A stretch of 33,904 nt of DNA from Acidimicrobiales bacterium (GTDB lineage: Bacteria > Actinomycetota > Acidimicrobiia > Acidimicrobiales > Aldehydirespiratoraceae). The notes beneath the pieces were generated by a model that was not told where the DNA came from, did no database searches, and was given only the letters and a program-made list of their open reading frames with translations. The position numbers were made by a program, and so were the translations under genes. Position 1 is the first letter of the stretch; each line of letters opens with the position of its first letter. The stretch covers positions 1-33,904 of the forward strand of contig JAJCXW010000037.1 in NCBI GenBank assembly GCA_029263235.1, read 5' to 3'. Positions 8,454 through 15,163 of the stretch are shown one piece after another.

Positions 8454-8560
8454 AGCTCCCAGCAGAATACCCCCCATTCCGAAATCAGGGGGCTGGGGCC
8501 ACAATTCTTGTGGCCCCAGCCCCCTGATTTCGGAGGTTTTGGGGCTTGGGGCTGGGAGCT
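8454..8560. repeat. Nested palindromic element upstream of the GRE gene
   Basis: The core is a perfect 27-bp inverted repeat, 8478-8504 against 8508-8534, around a TTC loop; its inner sequence includes GGGGGCTGGGGCCACAA. A second, outer inverted repeat AGCTCCCAGC (8454-8463) pairs with GCTGGGAGCT (8551-8560), giving a hairpin-on-hairpin of 107 bases. On the minus strand it ends 12 bases before the Shine-Dalgarno of the GRE gene. It may be a terminator for the Cys-rich/lipoprotein genes, a leader structure of the GRE mRNA, or a dispersed palindromic repeat. There is no T-run on the minus strand and only TTTT at 8537-8540 on the plus strand. Confidence 0.85.
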
Positions 8561-8563
8561 GGG
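8541..8563 (+). other. G-quadruplex-forming motif
   Basis: Four G-runs (8541-8544, 8548-8551, 8554-8556, 8561-8563) with loops of 3, 2 and 4 bases satisfy the G3+N1-7 rule on the plus strand. The motif overlaps the right flank of the nested palindrome, between the small lipoprotein ORF and the GRE start. G-runs on the non-transcribed strand of minus-strand genes would appear as C-runs in the mRNA, so any effect is more likely at the DNA level. Confidence 0.5.
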
Positions 8564-8580
8564 CGCTCTTGGCTGCGGGG

Positions 8581-8709
8581 TTACAGGTCGTCGCCACCTG
8601 AGCAGGCCGACAACAGGACGCCGAGGGCCAACGCTGCGACCGCCAGCCGGCGTGAACGCCATGAATGCCGCCCCCGATCACAGCCCGCTTGGTTGATGGT
8701 GCCAATCAC
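8581..8709 (-). CDS. Very small putative lipoprotein (42 residues)
   Basis: A short frame from GTG 8709 to TAA 8581-8583 encodes 42 residues. A basic stretch (SWRSRR) is followed by the hydrophobic LAVAALALGVLLSAC and then SGGDDL. LSAC is a good lipobox, so signal peptidase II would leave a lipid-anchored peptide of only seven residues (CSGGDDL). GTG 8709 overlaps the stop of the Cys-rich gene (GTGA), implying coupling. It may be a true micro-lipoprotein, loosely comparable in size to colicin lysis lipoproteins, or the 5' remnant of a longer lipoprotein truncated near the palindrome. There is no independent start signal apart from the overlap. Confidence 0.5.
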   Translation of the reverse strand: MIGTINQAGCDRGRHSWRSRRLAVAALALGVLLSACSGGDDL

Positions 8710-9194
8710 GTCCCACCCCCGCACTTGCAGTTGGCCTTGAACTGATCACGTTTCGCCTCGCCCGCCTGTAGCTGTTGCGCCTTCTCAGCAACATTGGCGA
8801 GGAACTTCTGGAGGGCAGGCTCGCCGGCGATCATGGGATCGTCGAAGGTGTCCTCGCCCGTGGCCTCTACCTCGCTGTACTCACATCCGCTGCAGACCCA
8901 GACGCCACCCTTACAGGTGAGGGTGCACGTACACGTGGCCGACACCCTCCTGAAGGGGAGCACAGCGTGCGCACTGAAGCCAGCGTTGCTGCGGGTTCCG
9001 GTCTTGCTCTTCTCCTTGATCCCCTCTCCTCCGGTGAGAGCCGCTGAGGTCACATCAGCAATGAAGTCCATGCAGTCGACGACGAGCACGGCCGGACCGA
9101 CCACAGCGTCCTCCACATGCCCGAGCAGGTCACTCACCGCGTTGACCGTGGCCTTCAGACCCTTCGCCCCTTCTATCCCACGGTCTGTCGACAT
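8706..9194 (-). CDS. Cys-rich orphan protein of unknown function
   Basis: This 162-residue protein is not recognised. The N-terminal 55 residues are mildly hydrophobic (LLGHVEDAVVGPAVLVVDCM) but lack a standard signal peptide. The centre carries CTCTLTC and then CKGGVWVCSGC-type cysteine pairs, and the C-terminus ends CKCGGGT. The cysteines suggest metal binding or disulfides. A Lys/Gln/Ala helix (LQKFLANVAEKAQQLQAG) precedes the tail. Start ATG 9194 has no strong Shine-Dalgarno; it lies 22 bases from a MITE-like element. The stop is coupled to the small lipoprotein ORF. The lack of recognisable relatives and the surrounding repeats suggest accessory DNA. Confidence 0.6.
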   Translation of the reverse strand: MSTDRGIEGAKGLKATVNAVSDLLGHVEDAVVGPAVLVVDCMDFIADVTSAALTGGEGIKEKSKTGTRSNAGFSAHAVLPFRRVSATCTCTLTCKGGVWVCSGCEYSEVEATGEDTFDDPMIAGEPALQKFLANVAEKAQQLQAGEAKRDQFKANCKCGGGT

Positions 9195-9574
9195 GATGTT
9201 CGTGACCTGTATCCGGGGCGCTGTTGCATTGAGCCAGCGCGTCGCCCTTCACGGTCACCCGCTGCCTCAAGTCGCCGTTTTCGGACACATGACATTCATC
9301 GAGAAGCCATCTCAGTGTCCAAATCTCAGACCAGCATCGGCGCGCCAGTTCGAGCTGGCAGCGTCAATGCAACAGTGCCAATCCGAGCAGTCCGGCTCCA
9401 TCCGGGCCGCGAGCCACGTAGGCCTGCGCGCGACCACCGGCGGTGGGCCCAGAGCCGACACCTCCAGACGTATCGCGCCTGCCCCAATCACGATCCTCAC
9501 TTGCCATCAACACCGGCACACATTCACGAGCACGGTGGGTTCACGCGGGCACCGCTGATGTAGGTCTGATCTCA
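9195..9574. other. 380-bp gap without a convincing gene; holds a MITE-like element
   Basis: Open frames on both strands here have composition and start sites typical of antisense or chance frames, and none carries a family motif. The only structure I see is the inverted-repeat-bounded segment 9217-9379, annotated separately. The gap should contain the promoter of the Cys-rich gene and the 3' end of the SRPBCC transcript. Confidence 0.55.
9217..9379. mobile_element. Possible MITE (163 bp) with IS6-like terminal repeats
   Basis: GGCGCTGTTGCATTGA at 9217-9232 faces an inverted copy at 9364-9379 that reads GGCACTGTTGCATTGA on the minus strand: 15 of 16 identical. The second copy begins like the IS26/IS6 terminal repeat (GGCACTGTTGCA). 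A 5-bp ATCCG occurs one base outside each end (9211-9215 and 9381-9385), a weak hint of target duplication, although IS6 elements give 8 bp. There is no transposase inside, so if real it is non-autonomous. A chance 16-base match is not excluded. Confidence 0.4.
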
Positions 9575-9985
9575 TCAATCGCCGGCGTGGTCGGTGCTGC
9601 GAAGGCGATCCCAGCCCAATTGCCAGATTGATTCGAACCCTTGTATCACGACGGCAAGTACCTCCGGATCGTTCGACCCCGCCACGTCGATTTCCTCGAA
9701 ACCCGTGATACGGGTGCCTTGGCCAGACGGTGTGAGGTTCACTTCCCCCGATCCGGCGAAGGTACCCCGCAGCTCCCATGCCACAAGCCGATCAATCTCG
9801 AGCCGGGTAAGTCGCGCCTCAAGGTCCGGCTGGTCGCCCGCCAGCGGGATCGCATACCAACCTCGACCCAGGTCGCGCACCACGCCAGCAAGGCCATACA
9901 GCCGTGGCCACTCAGTCGGCGACCTCAGAAAGTCGAACGCTACGTCGGGTGGTGCTGTGACCTCTTCGTCAAAGTCGATACGCAT
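9575..9985 (-). CDS. SRPBCC (START/polyketide cyclase-like) protein
   Basis: This 136-residue single-domain protein begins MRIDFDEEVTAPPDVAFDFL, the opening beta strand and helix of the SRPBCC fold. RLVAWELRGTFAGSGEV and GTRITGFEEIDVAG are later strands, and the long C-terminal helix around FESIWQLGWDRL closes the cavity. Such proteins bind hydrophobic ligands or act as cyclases or chaperones; the ligand is unknown. ATG 9985 starts at the fold boundary. It stands alone between tRNA-Leu and the repeat-rich patch. It is distinct from the CoxG at 16 kb, which carries a membrane anchor. Confidence 0.8.
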   Translation of the reverse strand: MRIDFDEEVTAPPDVAFDFLRSPTEWPRLYGLAGVVRDLGRGWYAIPLAGDQPDLEARLTRLEIDRLVAWELRGTFAGSGEVNLTPSGQGTRITGFEEIDVAGSNDPEVLAVVIQGFESIWQLGWDRLRSTDHAGD

Positions 9986-10135
9986 GGCCGCATCCTCTCA
10001 CTCGTTGTCGCTCGTACTCGCTATCGGGCTGTGCAGACTCTTCGTGCGGCCCCAGCTAGCTCTGGTCTGACATCGCCATGAGTTGTCGACGCTCACCGGG
10101 TTCAGAGGTATCCGATGTCTCACGACATCACACGG

Positions 10136-10222
10136 TGCCCGGGGTGGGATTTGAACCCACACGCTCCCTACGGGAGCCGGGGGGTTTAAGCCCCCTGCGT
10201 CTGCCAATTCCGCCACCCGGGC
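10136..10222 (-). tRNA. tRNA-Leu (UAA anticodon)
   Basis: On the minus strand the 5' acceptor strand GCCCGGG (10222-10216) pairs with CCCGGGC (10143-10137), with discriminator A at 10136. The anticodon stem GGGGG/CCCCC encloses loop CTTAAAC, giving anticodon TAA at 10188-10186. The T-arm GTGGGTTCAAATCCCAC and a long variable arm with a GCTCCC/GGGAGC stem identify a class II leucine tRNA. CCA is not encoded (the next bases are CCG). It borders the accessory-looking patch on its 3' side, a usual place for integration, but no second attachment copy was seen. Confidence 0.96.
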
Positions 10223-10250
10223 GCGTTGACACACTAGCGGCGCGCTGTGA

Positions 10251-10559
10251 TCAGGCTGCCTTGGTCGTGGCTGGATCCTCGACGGCCAGCCAGAGCGCGG
10301 CCCTGACCCGATCGGCCCGAAGGCCCGACAACTCGTTGGCCACCACAACCCCTTCGATCATGTCGGCCAACACTGCAGCCCACGGTCGTCCGCGAAGCCT
10401 CACCGCGACCGACGGCACCGACCCACGGCGACGAATGGTTCGTTGAGCGTCGGCGATCTTGGGCGGTGATCGGAAACTGGGGACCACCAGGCTCCGCAAC
10501 CTCGCCGCGGTGGCCAGGTCTCGCGCCGCGGCGGCGAACTGAAGAGTGGTGGCATCCAT
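10251..10559 (-). CDS. Conserved-looking small basic protein, unknown function
   Basis: The 102 residues from ATG 10559 include an N-terminal helix (TTLQFAAAARDLATAARLRS), a proline-containing linker (VPSFRSPPKIADAQRTIRRR) and a C-terminal helical part (WAAVLADMIEGVVVANEL). It is Arg- and Ala-rich with no signal peptide or membrane span. Strong GC bias at third codon positions supports coding. It is divergent from the nuclease gene, with only 39 bases between the two starts, so the promoters must overlap. I cannot assign a family. Confidence 0.7.
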   Translation of the reverse strand: MDATTLQFAAAARDLATAARLRSLVVPSFRSPPKIADAQRTIRRRGSVPSVAVRLRGRPWAAVLADMIEGVVVANELSGLRADRVRAALWLAVEDPATTKAA

Positions 10560-10598
10560 GGGTCACATCATCGTGGCGGGGTGTGACATCCTCACTGC

Positions 10599-11528
10599 AT
10601 GGAGTCGAAGCAGGAACTCAACCCGGCCCAGCTCGAGGTGCTCGATCTTCTCGGGTCCGGTCGAGACGAGCGGCCGAAATTCGACGCAGTGCTCCGACAC
10701 GAACTCAGACAGCACCTCGAAGAGGCCCTCGATCCCCTCGTCGAACGGGCCGGAGACGACCAGGTGTTCGTATCCAAGCATCTGCTCGGACAGGTTCTCG
10801 GATGTGAACGCAAATACATCGCTGAGGAGTCCCAGCCCTTCGAATGGACTGTGCCGATCGCCCGGGGGTCCGTCGCCCATAGAGCCATCGAACTGTCGAT
10901 CCACCGCAAAGGCAATCCGGCGCCGCTGGAACTGATCGACGACTCTCTCGCCAGCCTGTCCGAGGGGATCGACGGGCTCGCCGAATTCCTCCAGACGTGC
11001 GGAGAGGTGGCCATTGCCGAGCTGAGAGCGGAAGCCAACGACCGCGTCACCAAATTCATGGAGTCGTTTCCTCCCCTCAAGCCCGGCTGGTGGCCGGTCA
11101 CCGAGAGCCGGCTCCGGCTCGAGATCCTCGACAAGTTCATCTTCAGCGGCAAGGTCGATCTCTCACTCGGCAAAGCCGAAGGCACCACCGCCGGGAAGGT
11201 CCTGATCGACCTGAAGACCGGCGGGTTCTCACCGTTGCATCGAGAGGACCTCCGCTTCTACGCCCTCATCGAGGCGATCAGGGTCGGCACTCCCCCACGG
11301 CTGACCGCCACCTACTACCTCGATCAGGGGACTGCTCACCCCGAGGTGGTCACCGAGGATGTGCTCGACGCCGCTCTCAGGCGGGTGATCGACGGGGTCG
11401 GCCGGATCATCGATCTACGGAACGCTGAACGTCAACCCGCCACCGCCCCGGGCCCTCTGTGTCGATGGTGCCCAGCTCTCGAAGACTGCGACGAAGGACG
11501 TCGCCATCTCGACGACGACCCCTACTGA
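10599..11528 (+). CDS. RecB/AddB-type PD-(D/E)XK nuclease with predicted 4Fe-4S cluster
   Basis: This 309-residue stand-alone PDDEXK_1 nuclease domain is related to the nuclease end of AddB/RecB and to Cas4. Motifs in order: G90-x3-H94 (RGSVAH), E169 in VTESRLRLE, D187 in SGKVD and D204-L-K206 (LIDLKTGG), followed by QxxxY-like EDLRFYALIEA. Four cysteines bracket the fold: C69 in GCERKY and C288, C291, C297 in CRWCPALEDC. This is the iron-sulfur staple of AddB and Cas4. No helicase or Cas genes are adjacent. It probably acts on single-strand ends in repair. The 3' end overlaps the convergent MFS gene by 7 bases. Confidence 0.88.
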   Translation: MESKQELNPAQLEVLDLLGSGRDERPKFDAVLRHELRQHLEEALDPLVERAGDDQVFVSKHLLGQVLGCERKYIAEESQPFEWTVPIARGSVAHRAIELSIHRKGNPAPLELIDDSLASLSEGIDGLAEFLQTCGEVAIAELRAEANDRVTKFMESFPPLKPGWWPVTESRLRLEILDKFIFSGKVDLSLGKAEGTTAGKVLIDLKTGGFSPLHREDLRFYALIEAIRVGTPPRLTATYYLDQGTAHPEVVTEDVLDAALRRVIDGVGRIIDLRNAERQPATAPGPLCRWCPALEDCDEGRRHLDDDPY

Positions 11529-12820
11529 AGATCGTCCGAGTCGCCGAGCGGATCATCGACGCCGAGACCGGTGTCGAGTCCACGGAGTCGTCCGGTGAAC
11601 GCCAGCAGCAACGCCGTCGACAACATCACCACCCCGGCCCCGCCAATCGCCGATCTCGGTCCGATCCGTTCGATGATCTGACCCAGGCCAAGTTGGCCGA
11701 GCGGGTTCGCGGCCAGCAAGGTCATCAGGTACACCGAGAGAACCTTCGCCCTGACTCTCTCATCGACCTGCAACTGGATGGCGGTGTTGAGGGTGCTCGC
11801 CGACGAGATGTGGGCCGCACCCATGATCATCATCGCCAACAGCGCCATCCCGAACCATGGTGACACCGCCAGAATCGTGATCGAGAGCCCATAGAGAATC
11901 AGCGATACCCCTTGGATGCGCGATCTACGGAACCGGCCAGCCATGCCCGCAACCACCGGTGAGCTGACAACGGCGCCGAGCCCGACCATCGACAGCATCA
12001 GACCGAATCCGCTCTCGCCACGGTCGAACACATCCTCGGCCATCACAACCGACATGGTCTGCACGCTCAGCCCGAACAATCCAATCAGGCTCACCGCGCC
12101 GATGGCGGTCATGATCCCGGGCTTCCCTCGGACGTAGCGGAGAGTCTCGGCGAATTCACGCATTGGACGCATCGGGCCGGAGTTGTGAACCACCCTGGGC
12201 TCGAGCCTCATCATGGCGAGGGCCACGAGAACCGCCACATAGCTCACGGCGTTGACTGCGAACGCCCAGCCCGGACCAACCGATGCGATCATGATTCCAG
12301 CGAACGCCGGGCCAACCATTCTCGCCGCGTTGAACTGGGCCGAGTTCAGCGTGATGGCGCTCATGAGTTGATCGCGAGGCACCAACTCGCTGACGAACGC
12401 CTGCCAGGCCGGCAAATTGAGCCCTCCCGTGATGCCAGCCACCACCGAGGCCCCCACATAGGCCCAGACGCTGCGGATACCGGAGAACCACATCACCATG
12501 AAGCCGATGGCCACCAGCGCCTGCACCGACTGTGTGATCACCAACACCGACCGACGCGAGTACCGATCGGCTATGGCCCCGGCCAACGGACCCATCATGG
12601 CGGTCGGCAGGAGCTGAGCGAACCCGGCGATGCCCACCCACCCGGCGCTGTCGGTGATCTGCAACACGATGATCGGGATCGCCACGGCCTGGAAGAAGCG
12701 GCCGGTGTTGGAGATCACGCCGCTGATCCAGAAAAGCCTGAAGTTGCGTTGGCCGAGAGCCACCAGCGACGTACGCAGACCCGGTCGCTTCGTCTGCGTC
12801 CCCCCGGCGTGCCCTGACAT
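11522..12820 (-). CDS. MFS transporter (EntS/MFS_3-like exporter)
   Basis: This 432-residue inner-membrane protein has about 12 hydrophobic segments. It opens LVALGQRNFRLFWISGVISN, a typical start of the EntS-like (enterobactin exporter) MFS_3 group. The loop 2-3 motif appears as GAIADRYSRRSVLV, and the conserved ARMVGPAFAGIMIA is seen in the middle. The substrate may be a siderophore, a drug or a lipid; it is not readable here. The start is ATG 12820; the frame stays open to 12910, but that part overlaps the divergent crotonase. The two starts are 41 bases apart and share a promoter region. Confidence 0.9.
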   Translation of the reverse strand: MSGHAGGTQTKRPGLRTSLVALGQRNFRLFWISGVISNTGRFFQAVAIPIIVLQITDSAGWVGIAGFAQLLPTAMMGPLAGAIADRYSRRSVLVITQSVQALVAIGFMVMWFSGIRSVWAYVGASVVAGITGGLNLPAWQAFVSELVPRDQLMSAITLNSAQFNAARMVGPAFAGIMIASVGPGWAFAVNAVSYVAVLVALAMMRLEPRVVHNSGPMRPMREFAETLRYVRGKPGIMTAIGAVSLIGLFGLSVQTMSVVMAEDVFDRGESGFGLMLSMVGLGAVVSSPVVAGMAGRFRRSRIQGVSLILYGLSITILAVSPWFGMALLAMMIMGAAHISSASTLNTAIQLQVDERVRAKVLSVYLMTLLAANPLGQLGLGQIIERIGPRSAIGGAGVVMLSTALLLAFTGRLRGLDTGLGVDDPLGDSDDLQ

Positions 12821-12861
12821 TCGCTTGACGCTATCGACCGGTTGGATGACAGACTGCCGAA

Positions 12862-13623
12862 ATGAGTCTGATCCGAACAGAACAGCGTGGTCGAGTCGGC
12901 GTTCTGACATTCGACGATCCCGAGAAGCGCAACGCCATCACTTTGGCGATGAACGTCGAAATTTCGGCCGCCCTCGATGCTTGGGAGGCCGACCCCGGAG
13001 TCGGAGCCGTGGTCTTCACCGGCGCTCCCCCGGCCTTCTGTGCCGGGGCCGATCTCGGCGACCTGTTGTCTGAGCAGGATCCAGTGGGCATGAAGCGGAT
13101 CTACGAGGGATTCCTGCGCATCGCCCACACCAGCCTGCCCACGATCGCTGCAGTCAATGGCGCGGCGGTCGGGGCCGGATTCAACATGGTGCTGGCTGCC
13201 GACATCGTGGTGGCCGCACGCGAAAAGGCCCGATTCGATTCACGCTTCCTGCAGATCGGTCTGCATCCCGGTGGCGGACACACATGGAGGCTTCGCTCGA
13301 TCACCGGTCGTCAGAGCACCATGGCCATGGTCCTGTTCGGCGAGATCATCAGAGCGGAAGAGGCCCATAGGCTCGGCTTGGTCTGGAAGGTCGTCGACGA
13401 CGACGCTTTGTTCGACGAGGCCGTCGCCCTCGCCGAAGTGGCGGCAGGGCAAGACAAGGAACTGGTGGCGCGCACCAAGTCGACCATCTTGTCGCTCGAC
13501 GATGTCACCAACTCAGACCAATCGGTCGACCACGAACTACACCCTCAGATCTGGTCGATGCAACAGCCGGCATTCCGTGCCCTGGTTGAACGACTACAGA
13601 AGAAGATCAGCTCAAACGACTGA
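12862..13623 (+). CDS. Enoyl-CoA hydratase/isomerase family protein lacking both catalytic glutamates
   Basis: This 253-residue crotonase-fold protein would bind acyl-CoA. The oxyanion-hole segment FCAGADLGDL and the second oxyanion/CoA segment TIAAVNGAAVGAGFNM are intact. By manual alignment to rat mitochondrial hydratase, Glu144 falls on N108 and Glu164 on F129 (in FDSRFLQIGLHPGGG). Normal water addition therefore looks impossible; isomerase, thioesterase, decarboxylase or another crotonase chemistry is more likely. The FLQIGLHPGGGHTW signature recalls a mycobacterial EchA subgroup. Its start lies 41 bases from the divergent MFS gene. Confidence 0.9.
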   Translation: MSLIRTEQRGRVGVLTFDDPEKRNAITLAMNVEISAALDAWEADPGVGAVVFTGAPPAFCAGADLGDLLSEQDPVGMKRIYEGFLRIAHTSLPTIAAVNGAAVGAGFNMVLAADIVVAAREKARFDSRFLQIGLHPGGGHTWRLRSITGRQSTMAMVLFGEIIRAEEAHRLGLVWKVVDDDALFDEAVALAEVAAGQDKELVARTKSTILSLDDVTNSDQSVDHELHPQIWSMQQPAFRALVERLQKKISSND

Positions 13624-13634
13624 CCCCGAACGAC

Positions 13635-14228
13635 TCAGAAGCCGATCCACTCTTCGACCAGTTCGTCTCGACGTTCGTCCCACTCTTCGTTGGTGATGGC
13701 GTAACGGATGTGGTCCTCCCACACGCCGTTGATCTCCAGGTAACGCTCGGCCATGCCTTCCTCGCGAAGCTTCAGCTTCTCGACCACGCGGCGACTCGCG
13801 GTGTTGCGAGGCACGATCGCGGCCTGCATGCGATGCAGATGGAGCTGTTCAAAGGCGTATCTCACCACCACGACCAAGGCTTCGGGCACGTAGCTGTGGC
13901 CAGCCTGCGCCTCATCAATCCAGTAACCGACATAACACGACTGGAACGGTCCACGTTGCACCGAGTTGAGGTTGACCTCTCCGGCGAAGTCGCCATCGAC
14001 GAATAGGCCGAATCCGTATCCGGTGCCGAGTTGGCGATCGCGCTGGCGGGCTGAGCAGCGAACTCGGAACGCCTGCGGGTCTTCGATCACATCGGGCTGA
14101 CCCTGCACCTTCTGGGGTTCCCATTGGGTGAGCCAGACGTCGTTTCGACGTCGGACCTCCTGCCACTTGGCGAAGTCGCCAGACTCGATGGCGCGAAGGA
14201 CAACGCGCTTTCCGAACAGTGTGGTCAC
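13635..14228 (-). CDS. GNAT acetyltransferase, RimJ/RimL-like
   Basis: This 197-residue protein would transfer acetyl from acetyl-CoA to an amine, in relatives the N-terminal residue of a ribosomal protein. It starts TLFGKRVVLRAIESGDF, the usual opening of the RimJ group. Then come FAGEVNLNSV, a beta-strand pair VGYWIDEAQAGHSYVPEALV holding the CoA-binding region, and LHRMQAAIVPRNTASRRVVEKL, the classic last motif. GTG 14228 overlaps the ppx stop as GTGA. It is last in the DUF501-ppx-GNAT string and ends 11 bases from the convergent crotonase gene. The substrate is unproven. Confidence 0.9.
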   Translation of the reverse strand: MTTLFGKRVVLRAIESGDFAKWQEVRRRNDVWLTQWEPQKVQGQPDVIEDPQAFRVRCSARQRDRQLGTGYGFGLFVDGDFAGEVNLNSVQRGPFQSCYVGYWIDEAQAGHSYVPEALVVVVRYAFEQLHLHRMQAAIVPRNTASRRVVEKLKLREEGMAERYLEINGVWEDHIRYAITNEEWDERRDELVEEWIGF

Positions 14229-15163
14229 GACTGCGAATCGTAGAGCAACGACAGCGCTAGACCATCAAGGATGTCGCTTTCGGACACCAGACACTCTTCG
14301 AGGCCGAGGAAGCGCATGATCTTGACCAGAATCGACATGCCTCCGATGATCACGTCGGCCCGATTCTCCTCGAGCCCCGGATTGTGGATCCGGGCCGAGC
14401 GGGGCTCGGTCGCAAGCGTGCGGTAGACGTCCTCGGCCGCGATCTTGGTCAAGGCGAAGTGATGGATGAGATCACGGTTGTAGGCGGCCAGGCCCTGCTC
14501 GATGGCCGCAGCGGCCGAGATGGTGCCAGCGACCCCCACGAAGCAGCGCGACTCGAGTATCTCGGGAATTTCGCGCACCACATCTTCGAGGTGGGCTTCG
14601 GTGATCGACTGGCAGGCGAGAAGTTCCTCAGGCAAAGGCGGGTCGGTCTCGATGTACTTCTCGGTGAGCCGCACACATCCGATGTCGATCGACATCGAGG
14701 CTTCGCACTCGGTGGAGCCGACTGCGAACTCGGTGGAACCGCCGCCGATGTCGACAATTAGAAATGGGCCGAGCGCAGGGTCGAGTTCGGCGGTCGCCCC
14801 GCGGAACGTCAGTCGGCCCTCGTCGATGCCAGACAGCAATTCGGGTCGAACCCCGATGGCCTCCTCGGCTGCGTCGAAGAAGAGTTCGCTGTTGGAGGCG
14901 TCGCGCGCGGCCGAGGTGGCGGTGATCCGGATATTGGCGACGCCGTGCTCATCGAGAATGGTGCGGTAGCCGCGCAGGCATGAAATGGTTCGATCGATCG
15001 CCTCGCCCGACAAACGGCCGGTGGCATCGACCCCGGCACCGAGACGGGTGATCTTGGTCGATCTCACCAGCGCGTCGGACCCGTCGTGCACCAGCAGTCG
15101 AGTCGAGTTGGTGCCACAGTCGATAGCGGCAACGGGGGCGCCGGTGAACGCGGCTTCGGTCAC
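14225..15163 (-). CDS. ppx: Ppx/GppA-family exopolyphosphatase
   Basis: This 312-residue ASKHA-fold phosphohydrolase would degrade polyphosphate or pppGpp. The N-terminal phosphate loop is AAIDCGTNSTRLLV, and the second phosphate motif is LIVDIGGGSTEFAVG. FVGVAGTISAAAA and ADVIIGGMSIL follow. The length matches the short two-domain actinobacterial Ppx (M. tuberculosis Rv1026 type) without the C-terminal HD domain of the long form. GTG 15163 overlaps the DUF501 stop (GTGA). In other actinobacteria it follows ftsB-DUF501; here the ftsB part lies 13 kb away. Confidence 0.95.
   Translation of the reverse strand: MTEAAFTGAPVAAIDCGTNSTRLLVHDGSDALVRSTKITRLGAGVDATGRLSGEAIDRTISCLRGYRTILDEHGVANIRITATSAARDASNSELFFDAAEEAIGVRPELLSGIDEGRLTFRGATAELDPALGPFLIVDIGGGSTEFAVGSTECEASMSIDIGCVRLTEKYIETDPPLPEELLACQSITEAHLEDVVREIPEILESRCFVGVAGTISAAAAIEQGLAAYNRDLIHHFALTKIAAEDVYRTLATEPRSARIHNPGLEENRADVIIGGMSILVKIMRFLGLEECLVSESDILDGLALSLLYDSQS

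Noticed and set aside
8217-8705. Overlapping open frames on both strands across the palindrome
   Set aside because: They arise because the perfect inverted repeat reads similarly on both strands; their peptides repeat the palindrome and run into the GRE gene.
9312-9500. Minus-strand 62-residue frame in the gap
   Set aside because: It crosses one end of the MITE-like element, has no ribosome site and no motif; could be a relic but cannot be supported.
9117-9563. Plus-strand 148-residue frame across the 380-bp gap
   Set aside because: His/Arg/Pro-rich composition, no ribosome site, begins inside the Cys-rich gene; no recognisable motif.
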